This document shows, piece after piece, positions 54,274 to 63,954 of a stretch of DNA of 64,000 nucleotides. The notes under the pieces are model-generated. The model had not been told where the DNA came from. It worked only from the letters and a program-made list of their open reading frames with translations, and searched no databases. Position 1 is the stretch's first letter; every line of letters begins with the position of its first letter. This stretch comes from Stentor coeruleus (Eukaryota; Ciliophora; Heterotrichea; Heterotrichida; Stentoridae), in contig MPUH01000019.1 of assembly GCA_001970955.1 (NCBI GenBank), positions 62,001 to 126,000 on the forward strand, written 5' to 3'. Position numbers and translations under genes: made by a program.

Positions 54274-55110
54274 TTAGAAATCATCGTCAATATATCTGAC
54301 AAAAGATAACCTATGGTCTTTTTGAGGGGAAAAGTTAGGCATTTCACTTTCTAAATTGGGGAAGATTGTTGAAACTGAGTTTTCTATACAAAGAGGTAGT
54401 TCGTGGATTGTGGCAAAACTGTCCATTAAAGATCCTTGGTAGTCTGAAATAGTTCGAAAAGTGTCTTCTAAAGGCTTTTTTGATATGATTTGGCGCCTTT
54501 GAGGAAGAGGAATGGATGTTGGGATTGATGGAGGGGTGTGTGGAGGTGTTGGGGTTGGGAATTTTGATGATGTCTGCTTGTAGGTATCTTCAAGAAAGTG
54601 TGATAAAGAGCTAGTTGATGCAGTAATTGATGGTCCTTTTACTATAGAAGCTGCGATATCTGATATATGAACTACACGACTATAATCAGAAGTTTGGGTT
54701 ATTTCACTGGGTGAACATTTTAGATCTTCTTTTTTGGGAAGCTTCAGATGGTCAAGGACTTCAAATAGAATTTTTTCGATTTTGAAATTTTTATCGAAAT
54801 TAAGGTTTAATGATTTTACCAACTCAAGAATTTGATTAAAGCCCTTTTTCGCGATTTTATATGATGATTCTATTTGTTTTTCTAATTCATTTTTCTCAGC
54901 ATATAAGAGTTTATTTTCAGTTTGAATTTTAAGAACTTTTTTTTCAAACAAGTCAATTTGTCGTACAAGGTCCATTTGTCGAAAGTTCCATTCAGTAGCA
55001 GCTTCTTTTTGAAGTGATTCGTACTCTTCAGTTAATGCTTTACTTCTTGCTCTTTCATTGTCGAAAGCTTGCTTCCATTTGGAAACTTCTGAAATACATT
55101 GTTTCTTCAT
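54274..55110 (-). CDS. Coiled-coil protein with proline-rich segment
   Basis: 278 residues, single exon. Residues 1-110 are coiled coil (KQAFDNERARSKALTEEYES). Residues about 175-215 are rich in P, T and S (KFPTPTPPHTPPSIP), a likely SH3/WW-type or kinase-target segment. The C-terminus has a short hydrophobic, acidic motif ending YIDDDF. Unknown family. It converges with the claudin-like gene, with 38 bp between stops. Confidence 0.72.
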   Translation of the reverse strand: MKKQCISEVSKWKQAFDNERARSKALTEEYESLQKEAATEWNFRQMDLVRQIDLFEKKVLKIQTENKLLYAEKNELEKQIESSYKIAKKGFNQILELVKSLNLNFDKNFKIEKILFEVLDHLKLPKKEDLKCSPSEITQTSDYSRVVHISDIAASIVKGPSITASTSSLSHFLEDTYKQTSSKFPTPTPPHTPPSIPTSIPLPQRRQIISKKPLEDTFRTISDYQGSLMDSFATIHELPLCIENSVSTIFPNLESEMPNFSPQKDHRLSFVRYIDDDF

Positions 55111-55613
55111 TTCAAGTTTATTTATTATAATCTCATTAACGATTTTTATAGTTTAAGTAGAAACTAGAAAACTAATTCTCTAACTTTAGAGTTTATTCAA
55201 ATCTTAATTTTCTAATAAACTACTTTTAAAAGATTAGCGGCTTTCTTTATAATAATAAACTGCTCCCAAAATTTTATATTCAAAAAACAACACCTAATTA
55301 ATATTTAAATTCTCATATTCAACCACAAATCTATAAATCTTAATTACATATTCAATCCTAATAACTCATAAATCCTATTTTCTACTAACAACTCTCACCT
55401 ATTCTAAAAATTATTCATTCTACGAAAAAAATAAACTTCTCAAATATCCCAAAAAATTTATCCTAACCATAAAAAAAACAGCATCATAAACTTAAAGATA
55501 AACTCTCCTATCCAAAATTCAACAACAAAATATCCTATTTTCCTACTAAATTTTTATATAAAAGATATATGTAAACCTTTATAATATCTTTGGTGCATAA
55601 GTTTAAACACTAA
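55111..55613. other. Intergenic, nothing recognised
   Basis: 503 bp, A/C/T-rich and G-poor on the + strand in its middle. No open frame is supported. An ATATATAAAAG-like string sits near 55560. Confidence 0.5.
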
Positions 55614-55991
55614 TTAATGAGTTTCAACATCAGCTCTTATTGAAGATATTGCTTCACCAAATTGCTGTGCCGTGTAGCTTGTAGCTCCTAAATCTTTTGA
55701 TGCTTCTTCATATATTGATACTAAAAGGTTGAATTCATGCTTTGTTATGCCTGATGTTGAAGGTGTTCCAATAATAAAATCTTTTCCAAGTAAAGTTCCT
55801 TCGTTGACTGGGGTTTCTTTTTTAATCAAGGAGATCATTAGAGCTGTCTCTCTATGTTTAAGTTCTTCTAAATTCAAACCATTGTACCTGTTTTTTATTC
55901 TGGGGTCTTCAAGTGCTCGTTTGTAGTACTCGTCAACTATTTTACCGACTCCTGATTCACCTCCAAGCTTTTCTAAGAGACTATCTTCCAT
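55614..55991 (-). CDS. Truncated-hemoglobin-like protein, proximal His apparently lost
   Basis: 125 residues, the size of ciliate truncated hemoglobins. Family features: LLEKLGGESGVGKIVDEYYKR at the N-terminus (the LxxKLGG helix A/B start, with aromatic B9/B10), NGLNLEELKHRETALMISLI (helix E), GITKHEFNLLVSIYEEASKDLG (helix G) and a C-terminal ISSIRADV that parallels the Paramecium protein. In group I globins the F-helix motif near HxxMG/HxxLG supplies the heme-binding proximal His; the aligned stretch here reads IIGTPSTSG, with no His. It may therefore be a globin fold that binds no heme or binds it differently. Inference from motif alignment by eye. Confidence 0.75.
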   Translation of the reverse strand: MEDSLLEKLGGESGVGKIVDEYYKRALEDPRIKNRYNGLNLEELKHRETALMISLIKKETPVNEGTLLGKDFIIGTPSTSGITKHEFNLLVSIYEEASKDLGATSYTAQQFGEAISSIRADVETH

Positions 55992-56354
55992 TTATTTTAG
56001 TTTTAGTTAAGATAAGCATATAAATATAAGGTTCATGGGCTTTTTACTAAACCCAAGTCACAATTTCAGTTACCTAAAATAGTAAAAGTAAATTCCCATC
56101 CCAAAACTACTCAGGAATCTCTAAATTCCATATTTTATCATAAAGCTTACCCCTTAAATCACTTTTCACATAAATCCCTTTAACTCAAAATACTACAACC
56201 CCCACAAAAATCAACACTACCTTCAAAAAAATCTCCAAAATCCATATATAAAAACTAATCATAAAAATATAAAATTCAATCTTTTCAATCAACCCCAAAA
56301 CAAAATCTCAACATTTTCTTCCTTAAACCATTTCTTAGCATAATCTTCTAATAA
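55992..56354. other. Divergent promoter region
   Basis: Between the globin-like (-) and SAXO (+) starts. The right part is C-rich and G-poor on the + strand. A TATATAAAAA string occurs near 56243-56254. Confidence 0.45.
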
Positions 56355-57137
56355 ATGCAAAATCGTCCAAACACAGCAATGGGATTTACAGATTGTCCTC
56401 TTAATGATAGTGAAATCGACATGATTCCAGAGTGTTACCACTACTCTAACAAATGTATCTGCTTCATGTGTACTTGTGGAAAGCATATCTGTCCTTCACA
56501 AAGGCGAGTAATAGCAACAAAACATTCATACAAAAGCAGTTATAGACGATCTTTCTCAAGACCATCAATGACCCCAACACCCCCAAAATCTCAAATAACC
56601 TATCGACGAAATGAACAGAAGATGGATTTAGAGACTGAGTATATGAAAAAATACCCTGGATTTACAGTTGAATATGTACCTATAGAAGAAAAATCTACTC
56701 CTAGATTTAATCTTAAACTTGATACTGCTACTCAATATAAAGTTGATTATCCTAATTGGGGACCAGTAGATTATTTTCATACAAAACGTCCTCAACATCC
56801 ACATCATGATACAAAACTTAAGTTCCAAGCTGTGACTTCTTATGAGTATTTTTATCAACCTGTTAAAATACCAGAATCTATGAAGAAAATGCAAACAAAT
56901 ATGATTAAGGGGAGTAAATTTGCCATGCCTATGCAGTCATCTTCACAAAGAGATTATAAGAAATTCTCGAATGATTATCTTGCCAAACATGAACAGAAAA
57001 AAGTGGAGGAGTATAAACCTCTTAATTATAATCCGAATCAGTTTAAAAGCACTAGTCATGCTACGTATGTAAAAAGTGGGAGTAAGAAAAAGGACCCAAA
57101 TGTTATTAGAAAACTTGCAATGCTTAATGCTAAATAA
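56355..57137 (+). CDS. SAXO-type microtubule-stabilising protein
   Basis: 260 residues, single exon. The N-terminal motif CICFMCTCGKHICP (about 34-47) is the cysteine-rich signature of SAXO/FAM154 (stabilizer of axonemal microtubules) proteins. Downstream are spaced, STOP/Mn-like repeats with tyrosine, proline and basic residues (TEYMKKYPGFTVEY, TQYKVDYPNWGPVDYF, SYEYFYQPVKIP, TSHATYVKSG). In other organisms the family lines or binds ciliary and centriolar microtubules, giving cold resistance and length control. Expected in axonemes or basal bodies here. Strong family call. Confidence 0.88.
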   Translation: MQNRPNTAMGFTDCPLNDSEIDMIPECYHYSNKCICFMCTCGKHICPSQRRVIATKHSYKSSYRRSFSRPSMTPTPPKSQITYRRNEQKMDLETEYMKKYPGFTVEYVPIEEKSTPRFNLKLDTATQYKVDYPNWGPVDYFHTKRPQHPHHDTKLKFQAVTSYEYFYQPVKIPESMKKMQTNMIKGSKFAMPMQSSSQRDYKKFSNDYLAKHEQKKVEEYKPLNYNPNQFKSTSHATYVKSGSKKKDPNVIRKLAMLNAK

Positions 57138-57598
57138 AATTATAATTAAGTTTAGTATTGTGAAAGCTTATGGGAATGATTAAGGGTAGATTTGTTGCTA
57201 GAAGAAACAGCCATTATTAATTAGGAACTAACTAAATATGATCTTGCCAGATACAGGTAGAGTTTGCTGCTAAGAGACTTTATGATTAGTCAGTTAAGGA
57301 TTGAAAAGGCCTGAAAAATTTTGAAAGTCTCAACAGCCTGTTGTGAACTGGGCCAAAATTTGTGTGATGAAGATATTTAGAAGTAGTAAAATTAATCAAA
57401 ACAGCAAACTAGGATGTTTAATATCTGGTTGTATGGAACTTACTAGAGCAAGGTAAATCAAACTTACTTTTAATAATAAGTTTATTAAATTAACTTCATA
57501 TATAAATCTTCCTTGGTATAAAAATCTTCACAACAACCTTAACCCAATAATTAAAAAAACCACACATTCTGATTTATATTCCATAATATTTATACTAT
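57138..57598. other. Convergent spacer of higher GC, unassigned
   Basis: 461 bp between converging stops. From 57200 to 57460 the sequence is less AT-rich than other spacers and has no long frame. A non-coding RNA is conceivable, but I find no tRNA stem set and no convincing snRNA or box C/D signature. Confidence 0.4.
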
Positions 57599-58813
57599 TT
57601 ATCTCATATTAGTCCAAAATGAATTTTCAAAATTCGATTTCTCATCAGCTGCATCAAAAAGGTGCCAAAACCTCAAAGTCTTATCCCCAGCTCCAGTAAC
57701 CACATCGCTAAAATTAGGAGAAAGTGCCATATACAACACCCTATCATCATGAGCTCTAAAAGCCCTTCTATTTTGAAAATCCGGGTAGTTCCAAATTGCA
57801 ATTTCATGTTTTGTATATCCATGGCCAGTGATTATTTCTTTTGTATTTTGAGAAAAAAGTAACGAGCAAACTTGTGACCCAGAATCCACTTCAAAAATCG
57901 AATTCCCAGTAAGCGTATTCCAAGTAATAATTTTTTTATCATTAGCCCCTCCACCTGATACTAATATTTTATGCTCATTAGGCGACCATGCCATAGATTT
58001 TACTGCTGAAGTATGACCTCTTAACACCATACTTGGGGATTGTCCAAATTTATCCCATATTTTGATAATATTATCATTACTTCCTGATGCTAATGAATCT
58101 CCATCCCATTCAAGTCCACATATTTCTTCTTTATGAGCTTTTGTTTTACTGAAATACTCAGGAACTCTTATATCTGAATGAATTATATGGGTATCAAAGC
58201 TTCCTGTAGTTATGATGTTACCATTCCATCTTATGATCCCAACTCGGCCTGAGTGCCCGATAAGGTTTTGAACAACTGATTGTCTTACAACATCGAATAT
58301 TAAAACATGACCAGATTCACTTCCAACCGCTATGAACTGTGAGTTTTCATTGAATTTTAATGAGGTTATATTATGAGGACTTTCATAAAGCTTTGAAACC
58401 TTGCAATTCCCAACATTAAATAAATACAAATTCGTTGATAGAGCTACAGATATGATATTTTTGCTTCCCCAGTCAAGGATGTTGTAGTAGAAATTGTCTT
58501 GTAGGTCAGGAGCATCAAGGATTTTGTAAGGCTTGGAATTTGGAGTGGATTTTTTTTTGAAGCAGTCTTTTATTGAAGTTTGATCAAATAACCCTGAAGA
58601 GTCTTTGGGGAAAAAACTGTTTTGGACTAGATTACCAAAGGCGGTATTAGATGAGCTCACTCCATCTATGTTGTCGTATAGGGAAAAATTGCTGATTTGA
58701 GGGAAGTTCAAATGGTTTTGGATGTATCTTTCATTGGAATTAGGTTCTAAGAGGACTTTAGGGCTTGGTGCTGCTTTGGAGTTCTTGAAAAATTTCTTCG
58801 GGCTTGGTTGCAT
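57599..58813 (-). CDS. Cdc20/Cdh1-family APC/C activator
   Basis: 404 residues, single exon, seven WD40 blades. Fizzy-family stretches: KILDAPDLQDNFYYNILDW, NIISVALSTNLYLFNV, GHSGRVGIIRWN, DIRVPEYFSKTKAHKEEICGLEWD, LASGSNDNIIKIWD, HTSAVKSMAWSPN, GGGANDKKIITWNTLTG and GAGDKTLRFWHLF. The protein should recruit substrates to the anaphase-promoting complex. The usual C-box (DRYIPxR-type) is degenerate (ERYIQNH near 28-34) and the C-terminus ends MR rather than the canonical IR tail. Which of Cdc20 or Cdh1 it represents cannot be decided from sequence alone. Confidence 0.92.
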   Translation of the reverse strand: MQPSPKKFFKNSKAAPSPKVLLEPNSNERYIQNHLNFPQISNFSLYDNIDGVSSSNTAFGNLVQNSFFPKDSSGLFDQTSIKDCFKKKSTPNSKPYKILDAPDLQDNFYYNILDWGSKNIISVALSTNLYLFNVGNCKVSKLYESPHNITSLKFNENSQFIAVGSESGHVLIFDVVRQSVVQNLIGHSGRVGIIRWNGNIITTGSFDTHIIHSDIRVPEYFSKTKAHKEEICGLEWDGDSLASGSNDNIIKIWDKFGQSPSMVLRGHTSAVKSMAWSPNEHKILVSGGGANDKKIITWNTLTGNSIFEVDSGSQVCSLLFSQNTKEIITGHGYTKHEIAIWNYPDFQNRRAFRAHDDRVLYMALSPNFSDVVTGAGDKTLRFWHLFDAADEKSNFENSFWTNMR

Positions 58814-58999
58814 TAATTATACTCACACTAAAGATACACTCCATACTAAGTGTAAATCCAAAGATCCATTATGCACTTTCTAATAAAGGCGCAATTTTTA
58901 TACTTTAAAACATAAAATCTTCAATAGCCTAAACGTGTTTTCTGCACCTATAAATTTAAACTGCATTTCTAAATCCTATAATAAATCTTATCCACTTAA

Positions 59000-59629
59000 A
59001 TGCAAGAAAAACAAGATTACTACGAGTGCTTAGATGTGGAAAAGTCCTCACCCGTTGATGAAATTCGAAAAGCTTATATTGCTTTAGCTCTTAAATGGCA
59101 TCCCGATAAGAACAAACTCGGTAGAAAAAGAGCGGAAAAAGTCTTCATTGAAATAAGCGAAGCTTTTTTTGTCTTGAGTAATAACGTCTTAAGACTGATT
59201 TATGATGAAGATGGTATTGAAGAAGCAATAAGAAACTGCAAAAAATACAACCTAAACGAGTTTAATTTGCAAAATGCTTTAGATGTTTTCAATAATGCTT
59301 ATAGGAATCGAGATCCAATTACAGCATGTCTTGAAGATGAGAACTGGTATGAAAACAATGAGTTGTTTACAGGAGGACTGATAAAAAATAAATGTGTTGA
59401 AAGATTTAAAGGTAAAAATACGCTTGAAACTGAGGTGATCGAAACTTCTATGAGTAGGTACACATCAAGTCCAAGAAGCGTTGAAAAAACAGTGAAAACT
59501 GTGATAGTAGAAAGAGGAGGGAGAAGAGTAAAGAAAACTATTACAACTGTGTTAAGAGCAGATGGGACTCAAGAGATTATCGAAGAAGAGAAGGAAGAGC
59601 CAATAGTAAAATTGGTTTTACATGATTGA
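59000..59629 (+). CDS. J-domain protein (DnaJ family, class C type)
   Basis: 209 residues. The J domain is at the N-terminus (about 5-72): DYYECLDVEKSSPVDEIRKAY, the essential HPD in KWHPDKN and ISEAFFVLSN...IYDEDG. No G/F region or zinc finger follows, so it is not a classical DnaJ. The C-terminal half contains VEKTVKTVIVERGGRRVKKT and an acidic tail (EEEKEEP). It should stimulate the ATPase of an Hsp70 and direct it to a client. The start is the first ATG. Confidence 0.9.
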   Translation: MQEKQDYYECLDVEKSSPVDEIRKAYIALALKWHPDKNKLGRKRAEKVFIEISEAFFVLSNNVLRLIYDEDGIEEAIRNCKKYNLNEFNLQNALDVFNNAYRNRDPITACLEDENWYENNELFTGGLIKNKCVERFKGKNTLETEVIETSMSRYTSSPRSVEKTVKTVIVERGGRRVKKTITTVLRADGTQEIIEEEKEEPIVKLVLHD

Positions 59630-59804
59630 GAGTCAGTAAATAGGATTAATGTTTTCTCAATTTTTTTTAGGTGTAGATACAAAATTTATAATAAATGTTT
59701 AATACTTGTGTATACTGATATGATTTCTAATACGATATAAAATTTATGTAATAATTTTACAAAAAATATTTCCTTTCATAAAAAATCACTATAACTTTAT
59801 ATAT

Positions 59805-60782
59805 CTAAGTAAAAGCTTTAATCGAATTCTTCGTTCTCGGTGGTGTGTAAGGTCTATTCGTCAAGCTATTACCAATTTTCTTCTCAGCAGGTTTAAGTAC
59901 TTGAAAACTACACAACAACAAATCATCAATACTCATAATCGCAGCAGCATTATCAAATTCCCCACAATAATTTGGAGCTGAAAACAATGTTACAAGTTGC
60001 CTCTTAGCAAAAAACTCATACCCATCTTCAACAACTTGATGAGCCCTACATATCAAATCCAAGTCTTGTTTTTTTAAAAACCCACTAACAACTTCATATC
60101 CAAAAGTAAAAGATACACCTCTTTCATTTTCACCCCAACCTTGAACATCTTTATCAGGATCACTCCATAAAAGATCACAAACTAAACCAGATTCAGGAAC
60201 ATCCATAGGTCTCATTATACTTCTAATCTGTTCCATGCTGTTTAATTCTGGGGATAGTCCTCCATGCATACATAAAATCTTATCTTCAATAAGTGCGGCA
60301 ATAGGAAGGCAATTGAAACAATCAGTAAAGGTTTTCCATAATTTGATATTATAACGCCTTTTACATTCATCATAAAAACCATAGATACGATTGATTGATG
60401 AGCATTCATGATTTCCACGAAGAAGATAGAAGTTTTCTGGGTATTTTACTTTGTAAGCTAAGAGTAAACAGATTGTTTCTAGACTTTGTTTACCACGATC
60501 AACGTAGTCACCTAAGAAAAGATAACGAGAATCTGGAGGAAAATCCCCGTATTCAAATACACGTAAAAGGTCGTAATATTGACCATGAATATCTCCACAA
60601 ATTTTTAGAGGTGCTTCTAGTTCTAAAAGAATTGGTTGAGACATGAATACTTCTCTTGCTTTTAGACATAAACCTCGAACTTCTTGTTCTGTTAGGTTTA
60701 CTTGTTTACCTGGGCGACATCCTCGAACTTCTAAGAGTTTTTCTAAGATGTCATTCACGTTAAGTTCACCTGAACTGGCCAT
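59805..60782 (-). CDS. PPP1C: Protein phosphatase 1 catalytic subunit
   Basis: 325 residues, single exon, highly conserved. Metal-binding and catalytic motifs: GDIHG (63-67), GDYVDRG (about 91-97), RGNHE (about 122-126), HGGLSPEL, and [14 protein letters not shown] near 270. The C-terminal tail keeps the TPPR motif (RPYTPPR) that Cdk phosphorylates in animal PP1 to inhibit it. No insertion or missing residue is seen. PP1 dephosphorylates many Ser/Thr substrates through targeting subunits. It is divergent from the lipid-anchored kelch gene. Confidence 0.97.
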   Translation of the reverse strand: MASSGELNVNDILEKLLEVRGCRPGKQVNLTEQEVRGLCLKAREVFMSQPILLELEAPLKICGDIHGQYYDLLRVFEYGDFPPDSRYLFLGDYVDRGKQSLETICLLLAYKVKYPENFYLLRGNHECSSINRIYGFYDECKRRYNIKLWKTFTDCFNCLPIAALIEDKILCMHGGLSPELNSMEQIRSIMRPMDVPESGLVCDLLWSDPDKDVQGWGENERGVSFTFGYEVVSGFLKKQDLDLICRAHQVVEDGYEFFAKRQLVTLFSAPNYCGEFDNAAAIMSIDDLLLCSFQVLKPAEKKIGNSLTNRPYTPPRTKNSIKAFT

Positions 60783-61089
60783 TATGATAAAATATTTAGA
60801 TTTAAAACATTTTTTGAGGTTGATGATGTATGAAATAAAGTGAGATTAGTTGTTATGATAAATGATTTCAGTTTTTGGATAAGGTATTATAGGGAGGCTG
60901 ATTTAGGAAGGGAGGATTAATGACGATTTATTAAGGTGTTTTTTAAAGATATGGCTTTAAAGAAATTGGGTAGGTGTTGGGGTATTTAATTATGGAATTT
61001 TTTTATGTAAATATTGGATTATATAAAGAAAGTTGCTGTTATTCTTTGAATAAACTATCAGAAATGTCTGCTTAGATATAAAATTCATT
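60783..61089. other. Divergent promoter region of PP1 and the kelch gene
   Basis: 307 bp. The PP1-proximal 200 bp are G-rich on + (C-rich on the PP1 sense strand). No other feature apart from a TATA-like string near 61020. Confidence 0.5.
61020..61027 (+). promoter_or_regulatory. TATA-like box
   Basis: TATATAAA 70 bp before the ATG at 61090. Weak evidence given the base composition. Confidence 0.3.
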
Positions 61090-62091
61090 ATGGGAAATCT
61101 CTGTAGTGGCTCTGGAAAGCATAAGAAAAAGAGAGCAGGATCTTTGATAAAAATAAAGAATCAGAATGATAATTGTTACTATAAACCAAAATCTAACTCA
61201 GCTAGTCTTATTTGTTATGATCCTGAGAAAAAGATTATTCGTGAAGAACTCTTGGACACAAAAACACTTTTCAGACCAGGTTGCATGTTTTCAAAACTCG
61301 GCCCTTGCCTCTACCTTTGTATCGGTGGTTCTGACACTTCAGATTCTGCATTTATTATCCATCTGAATGAGAAAAAGGTGGCATCAATTCCTAGTCCTCC
61401 TTGTCCACTTTCATATGGTCACCTAAACAAATACAAAGATAAAATATACGTGATCGGAGCTTTAACAATCGATGGTCAAGGTTCATACAAACCAGCTCAA
61501 CCTCATGTTTTCGATCTTAAAACCAAAAAATGGTCTGAATTACCTGAAATGCCCCAACAAGTAGCCCTATCTGGTAGCTACATAGTCCATACATACCTAT
61601 ATCTTATAGGAGGTTATATTGATTATCCAAATACCCCAAAACCTTTTAATTATATCCTAATCTATGATATATCATCAGAATGTTGGGTTGAAAGCGATAT
61701 ACAAACTCCTATTCAAGGAGGAATGCCTAATTGCACAGTATTACCAAGTTTTGATATATTAATAATAGGAGGATATGATCCACTTGATGTTATAAAACAA
61801 GATTCAAGAAATGTGTTTTTATTTGATGGGAAAACTTTTGAACAATGTGCAGAGCTTCCAGATGTAGGCAAGCTAAGATTTTTTGATGATGCAATGAATT
61901 TCAGATCTGATATTTATATTTATAGTGATGAAAATGCTTTGTTTATTTATAATATTGATAAAGATAATTGGAATTATAATGATTTGGAGTTTAAAGGTAA
62001 ACAAGATATTGGGGAAAGTCTGCAGGGAAGCAAACAATCGAGTCATGTGTCAAGAAATAGTTTAGATAAAATGATTAATAATAAAATTTAA
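61090..62091 (+). CDS. Kelch-repeat protein with N-myristoyl/palmitoyl anchor
   Basis: 333 residues, single exon. The N-terminus MGNLCSGSGKHKKKR has glycine 2, cysteine 5, serine 6 and a basic cluster, the standard arrangement for dual myristoylation and palmitoylation at a membrane. From about residue 75 to 300 there are kelch repeats: LYLCIGGSD, IYVIGALTIDGQGS, VFDLKTKKWSELP, LYLIGGYIDYP, YDISSECWVE and ILIIGGYDP. The C-terminal 35 residues are polar. Unlike the five large kelch proteins it has no signal peptide and is therefore cytoplasmic. Binding partners unknown. Confidence 0.85.
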   Translation: MGNLCSGSGKHKKKRAGSLIKIKNQNDNCYYKPKSNSASLICYDPEKKIIREELLDTKTLFRPGCMFSKLGPCLYLCIGGSDTSDSAFIIHLNEKKVASIPSPPCPLSYGHLNKYKDKIYVIGALTIDGQGSYKPAQPHVFDLKTKKWSELPEMPQQVALSGSYIVHTYLYLIGGYIDYPNTPKPFNYILIYDISSECWVESDIQTPIQGGMPNCTVLPSFDILIIGGYDPLDVIKQDSRNVFLFDGKTFEQCAELPDVGKLRFFDDAMNFRSDIYIYSDENALFIYNIDKDNWNYNDLEFKGKQDIGESLQGSKQSSHVSRNSLDKMINNKI

Positions 62092-62641
62092 GGATGTGAA
62101 AGATGAGGATAAAATTGAGATAAGGAAATGTGCTTTAGAAATTTGATTTTTGATTTAGAATAAAGAGGAAATATTTTTTTTAGAAAAGTTTATAAGATTT
62201 TAAGTTATGAAGCGATATGAAGATCCAATAAATTATAAAATCGTATTTACTGATTAAGAAAAAAATCTAGCTCTAATATATAATATAATGAAAAGCAGTC
62301 TAAATATCAGCTTTAATCTAATTTAACACATATTTCATTAGAAAAATATATAATTAGTAATTTAATATTCTACCTTATATTATAAGAACCTAAAAAAAAA
62401 CCCAAATAATTATTTAAACCAGCATCACAACATCATTAAAAAAAATTAAAAAAAATTAAAAAAAACTGTCTATAAAAACTAGTATATTCCAAAACCCAAG
62501 CACACTATCCTAAATCTTTCTAATCTTAACCTATATCCAATTATCTAACCTATAAGCATAAATCTTTATCTTCAAATTTCCAAATAAATTATCCCTTACA
62601 AAACCCTTAAAAATGTTGAAAACCTTCATAATAATAAATAA
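62092..62641. other. Intergenic, nothing recognised
   Basis: 550 bp. From about 62390 to 62640 the + strand is rich in A, C and T and nearly free of G, as in other upstream regions, and contains a short AAAAAATT repeat run near 62440-62465. No gene is seen. Confidence 0.55.
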
Positions 62642-63430
62642 ATGTACAAAAACAAAGAGCCAGGACCTTACTTCCATCTTTCCCTAGACGATGACTTCGT
62701 AGAAGATTTATTCGATCTAAACATTGGGTACTACAAAGTCCCTACAATGGCTTACTATGGCGAAAGCTATCCATACGGCGGTAAAACATAAAAAGACATG
62801 CTTGGTATCATAAAAAGTTCAGGGTTCAGACTAAACCTTCCTGAAAATGTGACAAACATCATACAAAGTGTTGAAGAAACTTACATGACTTACCCTCCAC
62901 CTAATAAAAAGGGAAAATGGATACCAAAACCTATCCATGTCCCTTTTCCTGAAAGTATTGATTTCTATTGGATTGTAAGTAACATTAGTGAATTAAAAGA
63001 ATATGTAAAGAATATATAGAAAGGGAATAATATGAACCTTGTTAATCATGCTTGGGCTATAACAGATTTTCATGGACAAAGAAGATTTAAACATATTCCC
63101 ACATGCATTTTGCCTATATCTGGGGTTAGAGAACTTGATTATAATGGGGTTAAGTTTAATGAACTTAGGGCTGAGTATATGTCTATGCATTTCAAGCAAG
63201 GGTGTCTTAGTATTTCTCCGAATAATCTTAAAGTTGGTATGTCGCCAAGAGGGGATAATAAGTTTTGGACTGTTTGTATTTGTGATGATCAGCCAAAAGC
63301 TGTTATTTCTTTGCAGTGGGTACTTACGGATAATAGTTTGAATACTGTTTTTGAACAGTCAAAGTGCTTGAATGATGTTCTTGGAAGACTAAATGACCCT
63401 TTGCTAAATTTTATATTCCAGAGCTTATAA
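62642..63430 (+). CDS. Hypothetical protein, three exons
   Basis: Exons 62642-62780, 62796-63004 and 63020-63430, joined across two 15-nt introns (GTAAAACATAAAAAG and GTAAAGAATATATAG), giving 252 residues. Both introns contain in-frame stops, so splicing is required. The N-terminal part is acidic and tyrosine-rich (PGPYFHLSLDDDFVEDLFD). The middle is proline/lysine-rich (PPPNKKGKWIPKPIHVPFPE). The last 130 residues look like a compact beta-rich domain (FHGQRRFKHIPTCILPISG, FWTVCICDDQPKAVISLQW). I do not recognise the family. Confidence 0.82.
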
Positions 63431-63954
63431 TAGATTGTAGCTACATTTTAAGTTTTAGAGTTTTATTAGAGATAGGTGGCTTAATTTATTTAATCGAAAG
63501 ATAGGCTAAATGGAGATTTTAGATATATATAGATAGATAGATTTGTGATTTTAGTATATTGTATTATTATCAGAATAACTGTTAAAATGATTAGTTTGTC
63601 AAAGACAAAGAATAGATACTACTAAATATCAAGCTAATTAATAATCAAGATTTTTTTAAGGTTATTACATACAATAAATATATTTATTTTAAGCAATTTT
63701 TTTAATATTCCATTAACATATATTAGGTTGTCCATAAAATAATCGTGATAAAGAAAAAAAAATAGGAAAAATTCTCAAACCCATTTTGAAATTGATAAAA
63801 ATTCCTAAATAAATTACAATTTTATTACACCTATAATTTTATATCAAAAATCTATATATTTATATCCTAACATTATAAAAAATCTCCCATATGCTCAAAA
63901 ATAATACTCTTACAAATATTGAAACTCTATTATCTTATTGGAAAACTGATTAAA
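63431..63954. other. Intergenic, nothing recognised
   Basis: AT-rich, with a short ATAG microsatellite near 63525-63542. No gene is seen. Confidence 0.5.

Noticed and set aside
57138-57598. Possible small nucleolar or spliceosomal RNA
   Set aside because: A GTGATGA string resembles a C box, but no D box at a suitable distance, no terminal stem and no Sm site context were found.
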